Shown piece after piece: positions 8,984 through 15,702 of a stretch of DNA of 64,000 nucleotides. The stretch lies in the NCBI GenBank assembly GCA_015490005.1, contig WFYS01000057.1:1-64000 (forward strand), read 5' to 3'. Numbering within the stretch: position 1 is the stretch's first letter; every line of letters begins with the position of its first letter. The notes beneath the pieces were generated by a model. That model did no database searches. It worked only from the letters and a program-made list of their open reading frames with translations, and was not told where the DNA came from. The position numbers were made by a program, and so were the translations under genes. This DNA is from Desulfurellaceae bacterium. Lineage in GTDB: Bacteria > Campylobacterota_A > Desulfurellia > Desulfurellales > Hippeaceae.

Positions 8984-9871
8984 ATGCTTTTTATGAAAAA
9001 AGAGGTTATAGGTAATTTTAAACAGAATGTTAATTTGTATCTAAAGCTGTATAACAATGGTTATATAAACAAACTTCCTTCGTATATTAAAATTTCAGCT
9101 AAATCCTATTCAAAAAATAAAGACTATGTTTTTTATGGCTTATGGGGTAAGAGGTTTGTATTTGTAAAGATATCTGGAGTAAAGAAAAAACTCATTGAAT
9201 TTGCTCTTATACTGTTTGTGTGGGAACTATTACTTTCTGTTTTAATAATTTTTATTATCTATGTTGGACTTAAGCGTGTTTTTAGAAGGCAAAAGTACAC
9301 TGACCAATTTTTGAAATTCATACTAGTGGCAATATCGCATAAATTAGGAAATTTTCTATCTGCTCAGAAGGTTAACTTAGAACTTGCTGATATGGATGAA
9401 GATAGTAAAAAACGGTTGTCTTCTGCTTTAGATGAAATGGAAAAGGATTTTAATACTGTATCTTATACCATTAGGAGTATAACTTCAGATAAAGAAAAAC
9501 TTTCCTTTGTAAATGTGATAGAGGAACTTAAAAAGGTTCTTGATGGTTTCTCGTTTAAAGACAAGAGGTTGGATTTACAGCTGTATGTAGATGATTATTT
9601 GATTTACACTAATCCTACGGATTTGAGAATTGTATTGTCAGAACTTACAACCAATGCGTTTAAATACTCGTTTGAAAATATTTCCGTTCTAGCTGAGAGG
9701 TATAAAAAAGGTATAAAAATCGTTTTTGTTAATGATGTTAAAAACGTTTCTAAAGGTTCTGGGATAGGGCTTTCTATAGTTGAATTTTTATGTAAAAAAA
9801 ATAACTGGATTATTACAAAGAAAATATCCGGCAACCTTTTCGAAATTACGTTCGCACTAATGCCAAAATGA
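8984..9871 (+). CDS. Membrane sensor histidine kinase
   Basis: This is the probable partner of the upstream regulator. From the ATG at 8984 it has a short periplasmic region, a transmembrane helix near residues 72-95, an H-box (AISHKLGNF), an N-box (ELTTNAFKYS) and a G2 box (GSGIGLSIV). The usual DxGxG G1 box between the N and G2 boxes is not recognisable, so the ATP-binding lid is reduced. The true protein almost certainly starts upstream, because a first transmembrane helix is encoded at 8900-8983. From GTT at 8891 it would be 326 residues; a frameshift fusion would be about 537. A GC-rich hairpin follows the stop. Confidence 0.85.
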   Translation: MLFMKKEVIGNFKQNVNLYLKLYNNGYINKLPSYIKISAKSYSKNKDYVFYGLWGKRFVFVKISGVKKKLIEFALILFVWELLLSVLIIFIIYVGLKRVFRRQKYTDQFLKFILVAISHKLGNFLSAQKVNLELADMDEDSKKRLSSALDEMEKDFNTVSYTIRSITSDKEKLSFVNVIEELKKVLDGFSFKDKRLDLQLYVDDYLIYTNPTDLRIVLSELTTNAFKYSFENISVLAERYKKGIKIVFVNDVKNVSKGSGIGLSIVEFLCKKNNWIITKKISGNLFEITFALMPK

Positions 9872-9875
9872 GATA

Positions 9876-9903
9876 GGGGGCGCTGCCCCCTCCCGGTTTT
9901 TTT
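9876..9903. terminator. GC-rich hairpin with T-tract between convergent kinase and clpB
   Basis: GGGGGC (9876-9881), loop GCT, GCCCCC (9885-9890), then a seven-T run at 9897-9903. It stands out sharply from the AT-rich surroundings. On the plus strand it can act as an intrinsic terminator for the two-component operon, although seven bases separate stem and T-tract. It also lies at the 3' end of clpB. Confidence 0.6.
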
Positions 9904-12508
9904 AGTTTTTCTTAAACACGATTTCCCCGTTTTCTATATCTGCTATAATCTTATCACCTTTGATGAATCTTCCCTCTAATATAGCCCTTGCAAGCTTGTT
10001 TTCAATCATGTTTTGTATGTATCTTCTGAGAGGTCTTGCACCGAATACAGGATCAAAGCCTTCAGATGCGATTCTTTCAACTAACCTATCTGTAACTTCA
10101 AGTTCGTAGCCTGCCTCTTTGATTTTCTCATAGGTTTTTCTAAGTAGCAGTCTTACTATTTGCTTGATTTCGTTTCTACCCAATGGATTGAACACAATTA
10201 TTTCATCAACCCTGTTTAAGAATTCGGGCTTAAACCTTCTTTTAAGCTCGGCATTGACCTCTGTTACAGCTTTCTCAAACTCGATTTTATATTCGTCTGT
10301 GCCAGGTTCGCCCTTTATGCGTGTCAAATACTCACTTCCTATGTTGGATGTCATTATTATAACCGTATTCCTAAAATCTACCGTAACGCCTTTTGAGTCG
10401 GTTAATCTTCCATCATCAAGTACCTGCAGGAGTATATTGAATACATCAGGGTGTGCTTTCTCTATCTCATCAAGTAAGATTACAGAGTATGGTTTTCTCC
10501 TTACGGCTTCAGTTAGCTGGCCTCCCTCTTCATATCCTACGTATCCAGGCGGTGCACCTATTAATCTTGCAACGGAGTGCTTCTCCATGTATTCGCTCAT
10601 GTCAATTCTAACCATAGCTCTTTCATCATCAAACAGATACTCCGCCAAAGCCTTTGAAAGTTCGGTTTTACCCACACCCGTTGGTCCTAAGAACATAAAC
10701 GATGCAATAGGTCTATTTTTATCAGAAAGTCCAGCCCTTGATCTTAAAATCGCATCTGTTACAGATTTAACAGCGTAGTCTTGACCGACAACCCTCTCTT
10801 TAATTTTTTCTTCCATTTTTAGTAGCTTCTCTTTTTCGCTCTCTAACATCTTAGATACGGGTATACCAGTCCATTTAGAGATAATTGCAGCTATCTCTTC
10901 CTCCGTTACTTCCTCTTTCAATAGTCTGCTTTCTATGGAATTAAGCTCCTTGTTTTTCTCTTCAAGCTCCTTCTGAAGTTTTGGGAGCTCTCCGTATTTT
11001 AAGACGCTAGCCTTTTCAAAATCGCCATTCCTTTCAGCAATTTCGATTTCTGTTTTGATTTTGTCGATTTTCTCTTTTATCGAGTGGATCTCAGATATTA
11101 GTTTTTTCTCATACTGCCATCTTGCCCTGAGCTCGTTTACCTCTTCTTTTAATTGAGATAATTCTTTCTCTAAATCATCAAGCCTTTTCTTTGAATCTTT
11201 ATCATTTTCTTTCTTTAGCGCCTGTCTCTCTATCTCAAGCTGTGCTATTTTTCTATTTAGGTTATCTATGGGCTCGATTTCGCTTTCTAGTTGTGTTTTT
11301 AGACTTGCTGCTGCCTCATCTACTAAGTCGATGGCTTTATCTGGCAAAAACCTGTCTGTGATGTATCTGTGACTCAAAACGGCAGCAGCAACTAAAGCGG
11401 AGTCCTTTATTTTAACACCATGATGGACTTCGTATTTTTCTTTTAAGCCTCTCAAAATTGATATTGTATCTTCTACTGTTGGTTCTTTTACATAGACTGG
11501 TTGGAATCTCCTTTGAAGAGCAGCATCCTTTTCTATGTATTTTCTGTATTCTTTTAACGTTGTTGCACCTATACACCTCAGTTCACCGCGTGCAAGCATG
11601 GGTTTTAGCATGTTGGACGCATCCATTGAACCCTCAGCTGCTCCCGCTCCAACAACTGTGTGTAGCTCGTCTATGAACAGGATAATCCTGCCCTCAGACC
11701 TTTTAACCTCGTTGAGAACAGCTTTTAGTCTTTCCTCGAATTCACCCCTAAACTTAGCACCGGCAATTAAAGAACCCAAATCTAACTCTACAATAATTTT
11801 ATCCTTTAAACTCTCTGGCACGTCGCCTTTAGCTATTCTTTGGGCTAAACCCTCTATGATGGCGGTTTTACCTACACCGGGTTCTCCAATTAATACAGGG
11901 TTGTTTTTTGTTTTTCTTGAAAGGATTTGTATGGTTCTTCTTATTTCATCATCTCTTCCTATGACCGGGTCTAATTTGCCGCTTCTAGCTAATTCTGTTA
12001 AATCCCTTCCGTATTTCTTTAGAGCCTCGTATTTTTCCTCTGGGTTTTGGTCTGTAACCCTTACACCACCGCGTATATCAACTAAAGCTTTTAACAGGTC
12101 ATTCTTTTTTATATTAAAATGTCTAAATACTTCTGCAGCATCACAATTTTCGCTCATAGCAACTAAAAAATGCTCTATACTTATGTATTCATCTTCCATC
12201 TGATGCATCTGCTCTTCAGCTTTTCTGAAGACATCATCTAACTCTTTGGTTATATATATCTGAGCTGATGTAGAGGATGTGAACTCTACTTTTGGTATTT
12301 TCTCAATTAACTCGTCTGTGTAATTTTGGAAATCGTTAATGTTTACGCCTAGTTTTTTCAAAATAGAAACAGCTACACTTTCTTGTTCAGAAATTATGGC
12401 CCTTAAAAGATGGAGTGAACCTATTTGCTGATTTTTGTGAGCTTCTGCTATGCTTTTGGCATTTTGTAGTGCTTCTTGGGATTTTACAGTAAGTTTGTTT
12501 ATATCCAT
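9902..12508 (-). CDS. clpB: ClpB disaggregase (Hsp100)
   Basis: ClpB is the hexameric AAA+ disaggregase that works with the DnaK system. The 868-residue protein has the Clp N-domain (residues 1-145), D1 Walker [10 protein letters not shown] near 206-214, the long coiled-coil middle domain at about 400-530 that distinguishes ClpB from ClpA, and D2 Walker [10 protein letters not shown] near 607. Start: ATG with AGGAGGAAG just upstream. It lies 72 bp downstream of hsp20 on the same strand, separated by a hairpin, so it is probably expressed from the hsp20 promoter by read-through. Confidence 0.98.
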   Translation of the reverse strand: MDINKLTVKSQEALQNAKSIAEAHKNQQIGSLHLLRAIISEQESVAVSILKKLGVNINDFQNYTDELIEKIPKVEFTSSTSAQIYITKELDDVFRKAEEQMHQMEDEYISIEHFLVAMSENCDAAEVFRHFNIKKNDLLKALVDIRGGVRVTDQNPEEKYEALKKYGRDLTELARSGKLDPVIGRDDEIRRTIQILSRKTKNNPVLIGEPGVGKTAIIEGLAQRIAKGDVPESLKDKIIVELDLGSLIAGAKFRGEFEERLKAVLNEVKRSEGRIILFIDELHTVVGAGAAEGSMDASNMLKPMLARGELRCIGATTLKEYRKYIEKDAALQRRFQPVYVKEPTVEDTISILRGLKEKYEVHHGVKIKDSALVAAAVLSHRYITDRFLPDKAIDLVDEAAASLKTQLESEIEPIDNLNRKIAQLEIERQALKKENDKDSKKRLDDLEKELSQLKEEVNELRARWQYEKKLISEIHSIKEKIDKIKTEIEIAERNGDFEKASVLKYGELPKLQKELEEKNKELNSIESRLLKEEVTEEEIAAIISKWTGIPVSKMLESEKEKLLKMEEKIKERVVGQDYAVKSVTDAILRSRAGLSDKNRPIASFMFLGPTGVGKTELSKALAEYLFDDERAMVRIDMSEYMEKHSVARLIGAPPGYVGYEEGGQLTEAVRRKPYSVILLDEIEKAHPDVFNILLQVLDDGRLTDSKGVTVDFRNTVIIMTSNIGSEYLTRIKGEPGTDEYKIEFEKAVTEVNAELKRRFKPEFLNRVDEIIVFNPLGRNEIKQIVRLLLRKTYEKIKEAGYELEVTDRLVERIASEGFDPVFGARPLRRYIQNMIENKLARAILEGRFIKGDKIIADIENGEIVFKKN

Positions 12509-12548
12509 TTCTTCCTCCTTCTATTGTTTTTTTAGATGGCAAAACCAG

Positions 12549-12566
12549 AGGAGGGACATCCCTCCT
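12549..12566. repeat. Perfect inverted repeat between hsp20 and clpB (attenuator-like hairpin)
   Basis: AGGAGGGA (12549-12556) and TCCCTCCT (12559-12566) are exact reverse complements. In the hsp20-clpB transcript they form a 7-8 bp GC-rich hairpin about 40 bases before the clpB start. No strong T-tract follows, so partial termination, processing or mRNA stabilisation are all possible. Confidence 0.55.
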
Positions 12567-12580
12567 TAGGCTTTACCATC

Positions 12581-13015
12581 CTATTTTTGTATAGGAATTT
12601 CTTTTGGCTTTGACTCAGGTTTTTTAGGCAAAACTATTGTTAAGAGTCCGTCTTTGTATTTTGCCTGAATTTTTTCTGCATCAACATTTTCTGGCAGTAA
12701 GAAGCTTCTTGAGAATGACCCGTAACTTCTTTCCATTCTATAATAATTTTTACCTTCTTCTTTTCTTTCGAACTTTCTCTCGCCAAAAATTGTCAATGTG
12801 CTATTCTCGAGGTTGATTTTAATATCATCCTCTTTCATTCCAGGAGCTTCAATCTCTATATTGATGGCATCCTTTGTTTCATAGATGTCTACTGCAGGTA
12901 TCCATTCGTTTGTCTCTCTGTTTTTAGCTGATGTTGGCAATAAATCATCAAATACCCTGTTTAATCTCTCCTGTAGTGTTGTCAACTCTCTGAAAGGCTC
13001 CAATGCGTTTAGCAT
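12581..13015 (-). CDS. Small heat-shock protein, Hsp20/alpha-crystallin family
   Basis: This is an ATP-independent holdase that keeps unfolding proteins soluble for ClpB/DnaK. The 144-residue protein starts MLNALEPFRELTTLQ. The alpha-crystallin domain begins around residue 36 (WIPAVDIYE) and ends with the family hallmark DGLLTIVLPKK near residue 130, followed by an IPIQ tail resembling the I-x-I oligomerisation motif. I placed the start at 13015 because AAGGAGGTGG lies just upstream; a longer in-frame extension to 13045 would translate that site as codons. Expression is from the mirrored heat-shock promoter at 13058-13086. Confidence 0.95.
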   Translation of the reverse strand: MLNALEPFRELTTLQERLNRVFDDLLPTSAKNRETNEWIPAVDIYETKDAINIEIEAPGMKEDDIKINLENSTLTIFGERKFERKEEGKNYYRMERSYGSFSRSFLLPENVDAEKIQAKYKDGLLTIVLPKKPESKPKEIPIQK

Positions 13016-13057
13016 TTCTACCACCTCCTTTTTCTTTCTTTTCAATTTCCGATACTT

Positions 13058-13086
13058 AATATAACCCTTATAGTAACATTGTCAAG
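13058..13086 (-). promoter_or_regulatory. hsp20-clpB heat-shock promoter/operator
   Basis: On the minus strand TTGACA (13085-13080), a 16-base spacer and TATATT (13063-13058). The 29-base block from 13086 to 13058 matches the cbpA promoter block on the other strand at 24 of 29 positions, including the non-promoter bases CTTGACAAT and ACTATAA. CTTGACA-N7-TATAA resembles a degenerate HspR (HAIR) site, whose consensus is CTTGAGT-N7-ACTCAAG. Confidence 0.7.
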
Positions 13087-13117
13087 GTTTGTGAAAAATT
13101 TTTTTATTTTTTTGTTG

Positions 13118-13135
13118 TTCCTATTTTTCTAGGAA
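13118..13135. promoter_or_regulatory. Palindrome at the midpoint of the divergent heat-shock promoters
   Basis: TTCCTA (13118-13123), six bases, TAGGAA (13130-13135). Its centre (13126.5) is within two bases of the midpoint between the two mirrored promoter blocks. The flanks are T-rich and A-rich. This could be a second operator or a bent-DNA element; no regulator is known for it. Confidence 0.4.
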
Positions 13136-13163
13136 AAAACATGATAAAGAGCGCCTAACATAA

Positions 13164-13198
13164 CTTGACAATACCACTATAAAGTTTATATTTATAGT
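13164..13198 (+). promoter_or_regulatory. cbpA-hspR heat-shock promoter/operator
   Basis: TTGACA (13165-13170), 16 bases, TATATT (13187-13192). The block 13164-13192 is the mirror copy of the hsp20 promoter. In addition ACTATAAA (13176-13183), seven bases, TTTATAGT (13191-13198) is a perfect 8-bp inverted repeat spanning the -10. Its 7-base spacer equals that of HspR sites. HspR, encoded second in this operon, is the obvious candidate repressor. Confidence 0.7.
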
Positions 13199-13226
13199 AG
13201 CAACATTTAAAAGTGAGGTGAAGGCT

Positions 13227-14081
13227 ATGAGAGATCCGTATGAAGTGTTAGGTGTTCCCAAGAATGCAACTGAAGATGAAATAAAGAAGGCATATAGAAG
13301 ACTGGCGAGGAAATATCATCCGGATTTAAATCCGAACAATAAAGAAGCTGAAAAGAAATTTAAAGAGGTAAACGAAGCTTATTCTATTTTATCAGATCCA
13401 GAAAAGCGTAAGCAGTATGACCAATTTGGATTTTCTAATTTTGAATCTGGTGCTGCTGGAGGTTATGATTTCAGCCAATTCAAAGATTTTGGGTTTGATT
13501 TTGGGAATTTTAGAGGCAGGTCTACTTCTGAGGATTTCGATATAGGGGATTTGTTTAATAATCTGTTTGGTGCAAGTAGAAGAACAGGATTTAGGAGCAC
13601 CTATGAACCCAAAGGTGCAGATATTTATTACACAATGGATTTAGACTTTATGGATGCTGTTAAAGGAACGACTATAACATTAAATATTAATGGCGAAAAG
13701 GTTAGAGTAAAGATACCGGCGGGAATAAAAAATGGTGCGAAGTTGAAAGTACCGGGTAAAGGCCAACCAGGCCCGGGCGGCAGAGGTGATTTGCATATAA
13801 TCGTTAATGTAAAGCCAAATCCGGATTTTGAAATTAAGAACGGTAAACTCTATACAACCCTTGAGATTCCGTTAGTTACAGCATTATTTGGAGGAAAAGC
13901 AGATGTAAAAACGCCTGACGGCACTGTTAAAATTAAGATACCAAAAGGAACCCAGTGTGAGCAGGTATTTAAAATAAAGGGTAAGGGTATAGGCGGCGAT
14001 TCACTTTATGCAAAAGTGAAAGTCAATATACCTAAGAATATAAGTGAAGATGAACATATAAAACAGGTATTGGGGGAATAG
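13227..14081 (+). CDS. cbpA: DnaJ-like co-chaperone CbpA (no zinc finger)
   Basis: This is a J-domain co-chaperone that stimulates DnaK. The 284-residue protein has an N-terminal J domain with the HPD motif (YHPDLNPN), a Gly/Phe-rich linker at about residues 70-125, and two beta-sandwich substrate-binding domains with [13 protein letters not shown]. The four CxxCxGxG zinc repeats of DnaJ are absent, so this is a type II J-protein (CbpA). ATG 13227 is preferred over an in-frame GTG at 13218 because GAGGTG is correctly spaced. HspR follows after 3 bp, the same cbpA-hspR pairing known from Helicobacter and Campylobacter. Confidence 0.92.
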   Translation: MRDPYEVLGVPKNATEDEIKKAYRRLARKYHPDLNPNNKEAEKKFKEVNEAYSILSDPEKRKQYDQFGFSNFESGAAGGYDFSQFKDFGFDFGNFRGRSTSEDFDIGDLFNNLFGASRRTGFRSTYEPKGADIYYTMDLDFMDAVKGTTITLNINGEKVRVKIPAGIKNGAKLKVPGKGQPGPGGRGDLHIIVNVKPNPDFEIKNGKLYTTLEIPLVTALFGGKADVKTPDGTVKIKIPKGTQCEQVFKIKGKGIGGDSLYAKVKVNIPKNISEDEHIKQVLGE

Positions 14082-14084
14082 GCT

Positions 14085-14459
14085 ATGAGGAAGAAAAACG
14101 GATATTACACTATAGGAATGGTGGCCGAAATCTTGAACGTGCATCCTCATACGTTGAGGGAATATGAGAGAGAGGGGCTTATTAATCCTATAAGGACAAC
14201 TGGTAATATCAGACTTTATACCGATGATGATATTGAAGATATAAAGTTTATAAGGGAAATGACGCAGGAACTTGGCGTTAATTTAGCCGGTGTTGATATT
14301 ATAATGAGAATGAAAAGGCAGATGGAACAACTTCATGAGGTTATAGAAAATCTTGAAAAGGCTTTGAGAAAAAAGATAGAAGAGGAGCAAACAAGAAAAA
14401 GTAGCCTTGTTGAAAAAAAGCCATCTCACATAGTCGAGATAAAAATAGAAAGGGAGTAG
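14085..14459 (+). CDS. hspR: HspR-type MerR-family heat-shock repressor
   Basis: HspR represses chaperone genes by binding HAIR operators. The 124-residue protein begins with a MerR winged helix: YTIGMVAEILNVHPHTLREYEREGL is the usual recognition region, with IRLYTDDDIEDI after it, then the HspR-typical LGVNLAGVDIIMRM and a C-terminal coiled coil. In other bacteria DnaK acts as a corepressor. The position after cbpA makes it autoregulatory through the promoter at 13164-13198. It has no metal-binding cysteines, unlike MerR or CueR. Confidence 0.9.
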   Translation: MRKKNGYYTIGMVAEILNVHPHTLREYEREGLINPIRTTGNIRLYTDDDIEDIKFIREMTQELGVNLAGVDIIMRMKRQMEQLHEVIENLEKALRKKIEEEQTRKSSLVEKKPSHIVEIKIERE

Positions 14460-14465
14460 GAGAGG

Positions 14466-15269
14466 CTACTTGCCTAACTCCTCAGACCTTCTAGTCGCTG
14501 CATAAACTGCTTCTATAAATGAGCCACGCATGCCATTTTTTTCTAATTCTGCTAATCCGAAAATTGTTGTTCCACCGGGTGATGCCACCATGTCTTTGAG
14601 CTCTGCTGGGTGCTTGCCCGTTTTTAAGACCAACTCTGCGGCACCTTTTACCGTTTGAGCTGCAAGTTTTAGAGCATCATCTCTTCTTAAGCCCACCTTA
14701 ACACCGCCATCGGCTAATGCTTCAATGACTTCGAAAATATAGGCAGGGCCGCTTCCTGATAAGCCCGTTACAGCGTCCATGTAGCGTTCGTTGTGTATTA
14801 CGACGACTTCGCCCACAAGCCCAAGTATCGCCATTGCCATCTCTTCATCTTCTTTTGTTGTTCTTGGACCACAGTATATGGCACTTGCTGCCTGTTTGAC
14901 AATTGCTGCTATGTTTGGCATCACGCGGATAAATCTGCCTTTTTTGAGGACAGAGCGCATAACCTCCACTTTAATTCCTGCAGCTATCGATATTATGAGT
15001 TTGCTGTTGTCGATGAAGGGATATATATTTTGCAAGCAGTCTACTATGTCTATTGGTTGTATGGCCAATATTATTATATCTGATTCTTTGGCTAGCTCTG
15101 GATTGTCAATTGCTTTGACACTATATTTTTCTTCAACTTTTTTAGCTACTTCAGGGATGTCTGAAATTATAATGTTCTTTTTGCTAATGCCTACACTCAA
15201 CAGCCCACTTAAAAGCGCTGAGCCCATCTTTCCAACGCCAATAATACCTATGATTTTGTCTTTTAACAT
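14466..15269 (-). CDS. proC: Pyrroline-5-carboxylate reductase
   Basis: ProC catalyses the last step of proline synthesis, NAD(P)H-dependent reduction of pyrroline-5-carboxylate. The 267-residue protein has the N-terminal Rossmann motif GIIGVGKMGSALL and the family signature region SGSGPAYIFEVIEALADGG near residue 167, followed by DMVASPGGTT near the C terminus. Start: ATG with AAGGGGG upstream. It ends 6 bp from hspR, convergently, with no clear terminator between them. It is separated from the pilus genes by a 79 bp gap holding its own promoter. Confidence 0.97.
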   Translation of the reverse strand: MLKDKIIGIIGVGKMGSALLSGLLSVGISKKNIIISDIPEVAKKVEEKYSVKAIDNPELAKESDIIILAIQPIDIVDCLQNIYPFIDNSKLIISIAAGIKVEVMRSVLKKGRFIRVMPNIAAIVKQAASAIYCGPRTTKEDEEMAMAILGLVGEVVVIHNERYMDAVTGLSGSGPAYIFEVIEALADGGVKVGLRRDDALKLAAQTVKGAAELVLKTGKHPAELKDMVASPGGTTIFGLAELEKNGMRGSFIEAVYAATRRSEELGK

Positions 15270-15295
15270 TTCAACCCCCTTGCTTTTTGTGTTAG

Positions 15296-15301
15296 ATTAT
15301 A
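15296..15301 (-). promoter_or_regulatory. -10 element upstream of proC
   Basis: A perfect TATAAT on the minus strand about 30 bases before the proC ATG, within very T-rich sequence. The -35 is poor (TTGCTT at a 14-base spacing). CTTGCTTTTT and AAAAAAGCAAG flank it as an inverted repeat, which may simply reflect the T-rich composition. Confidence 0.4.
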
Positions 15302-15348
15302 AAAAAATGCAAAAAAAGCAAGAATTTAGATGGAAATAGTTTTTGACT

Positions 15349-15675
15349 TTATTGCTTTGAGTTGGTTAAAATGATGCTTTCTAATATTTTCTTGCTTGGA
15401 TCTATAATTATGAAGCATTTTTTTAATTTATTTGTCTTTTTACATTTATGGATTCTGTGTAAAAGAAATGTACTTGGAACAAATAATTTTATACTGTTAT
15501 TTACAACTATATATTTACCTTCGAATATAACTTTTTTTACATTAATTTTGGTTTCATTATTGCTGATTAAATATGAAAAACCTTGTGGTATAAATGTTAG
15601 ATTAAATATTGCTATAGTTAAAAATAGAAATGTAGGTTTTAACAATATTTTGCGTAACAATTTTTTATTTTTCAT
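15349..15675 (-). CDS. Small exported or membrane-anchored protein of unknown function, end of pilus operon
   Basis: I do not recognise this family. It encodes 108 residues. The N terminus is Lys-rich followed by a hydrophobic stretch of about 18 residues (FLFLTIAIFNLTFIPQGFS), consistent with a signal peptide or membrane anchor. The rest is basic and beta-prone, with one Cys pair (HKCKK...KKC) that could form a disulfide. I chose the ATG at 15675 because GGAGG is spaced nine bases from it. It starts 27 bp after pilY1 on the same strand, so it probably belongs to the minor-pilin operon. Confidence 0.6.
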   Translation of the reverse strand: MKNKKLLRKILLKPTFLFLTIAIFNLTFIPQGFSYLISNNETKINVKKVIFEGKYIVVNNSIKLFVPSTFLLHRIHKCKKTNKLKKCFIIIDPSKKILESIILTNSKQ

Positions 15676-15702
15676 GATTATCATCCTCCAACTTTTTTAT
15701 TT

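Noticed and set aside
11458-12203. Long plus-strand open frames inside clpB
   Set aside because: Antisense shadows of clpB codon usage, with no initiation signal or recognisable protein.
13016-13045. Ten-residue N-terminal extension of Hsp20
   Set aside because: It would translate the AAGGAGGTGG ribosome-binding site; the ATG at 13015 is correctly spaced.
15270-15348. Riboswitch before proC
   Set aside because: Only 20 or so transcribed bases precede the ATG if the TATAAT is used; the inverted repeat spans the promoter and would not be fully transcribed.
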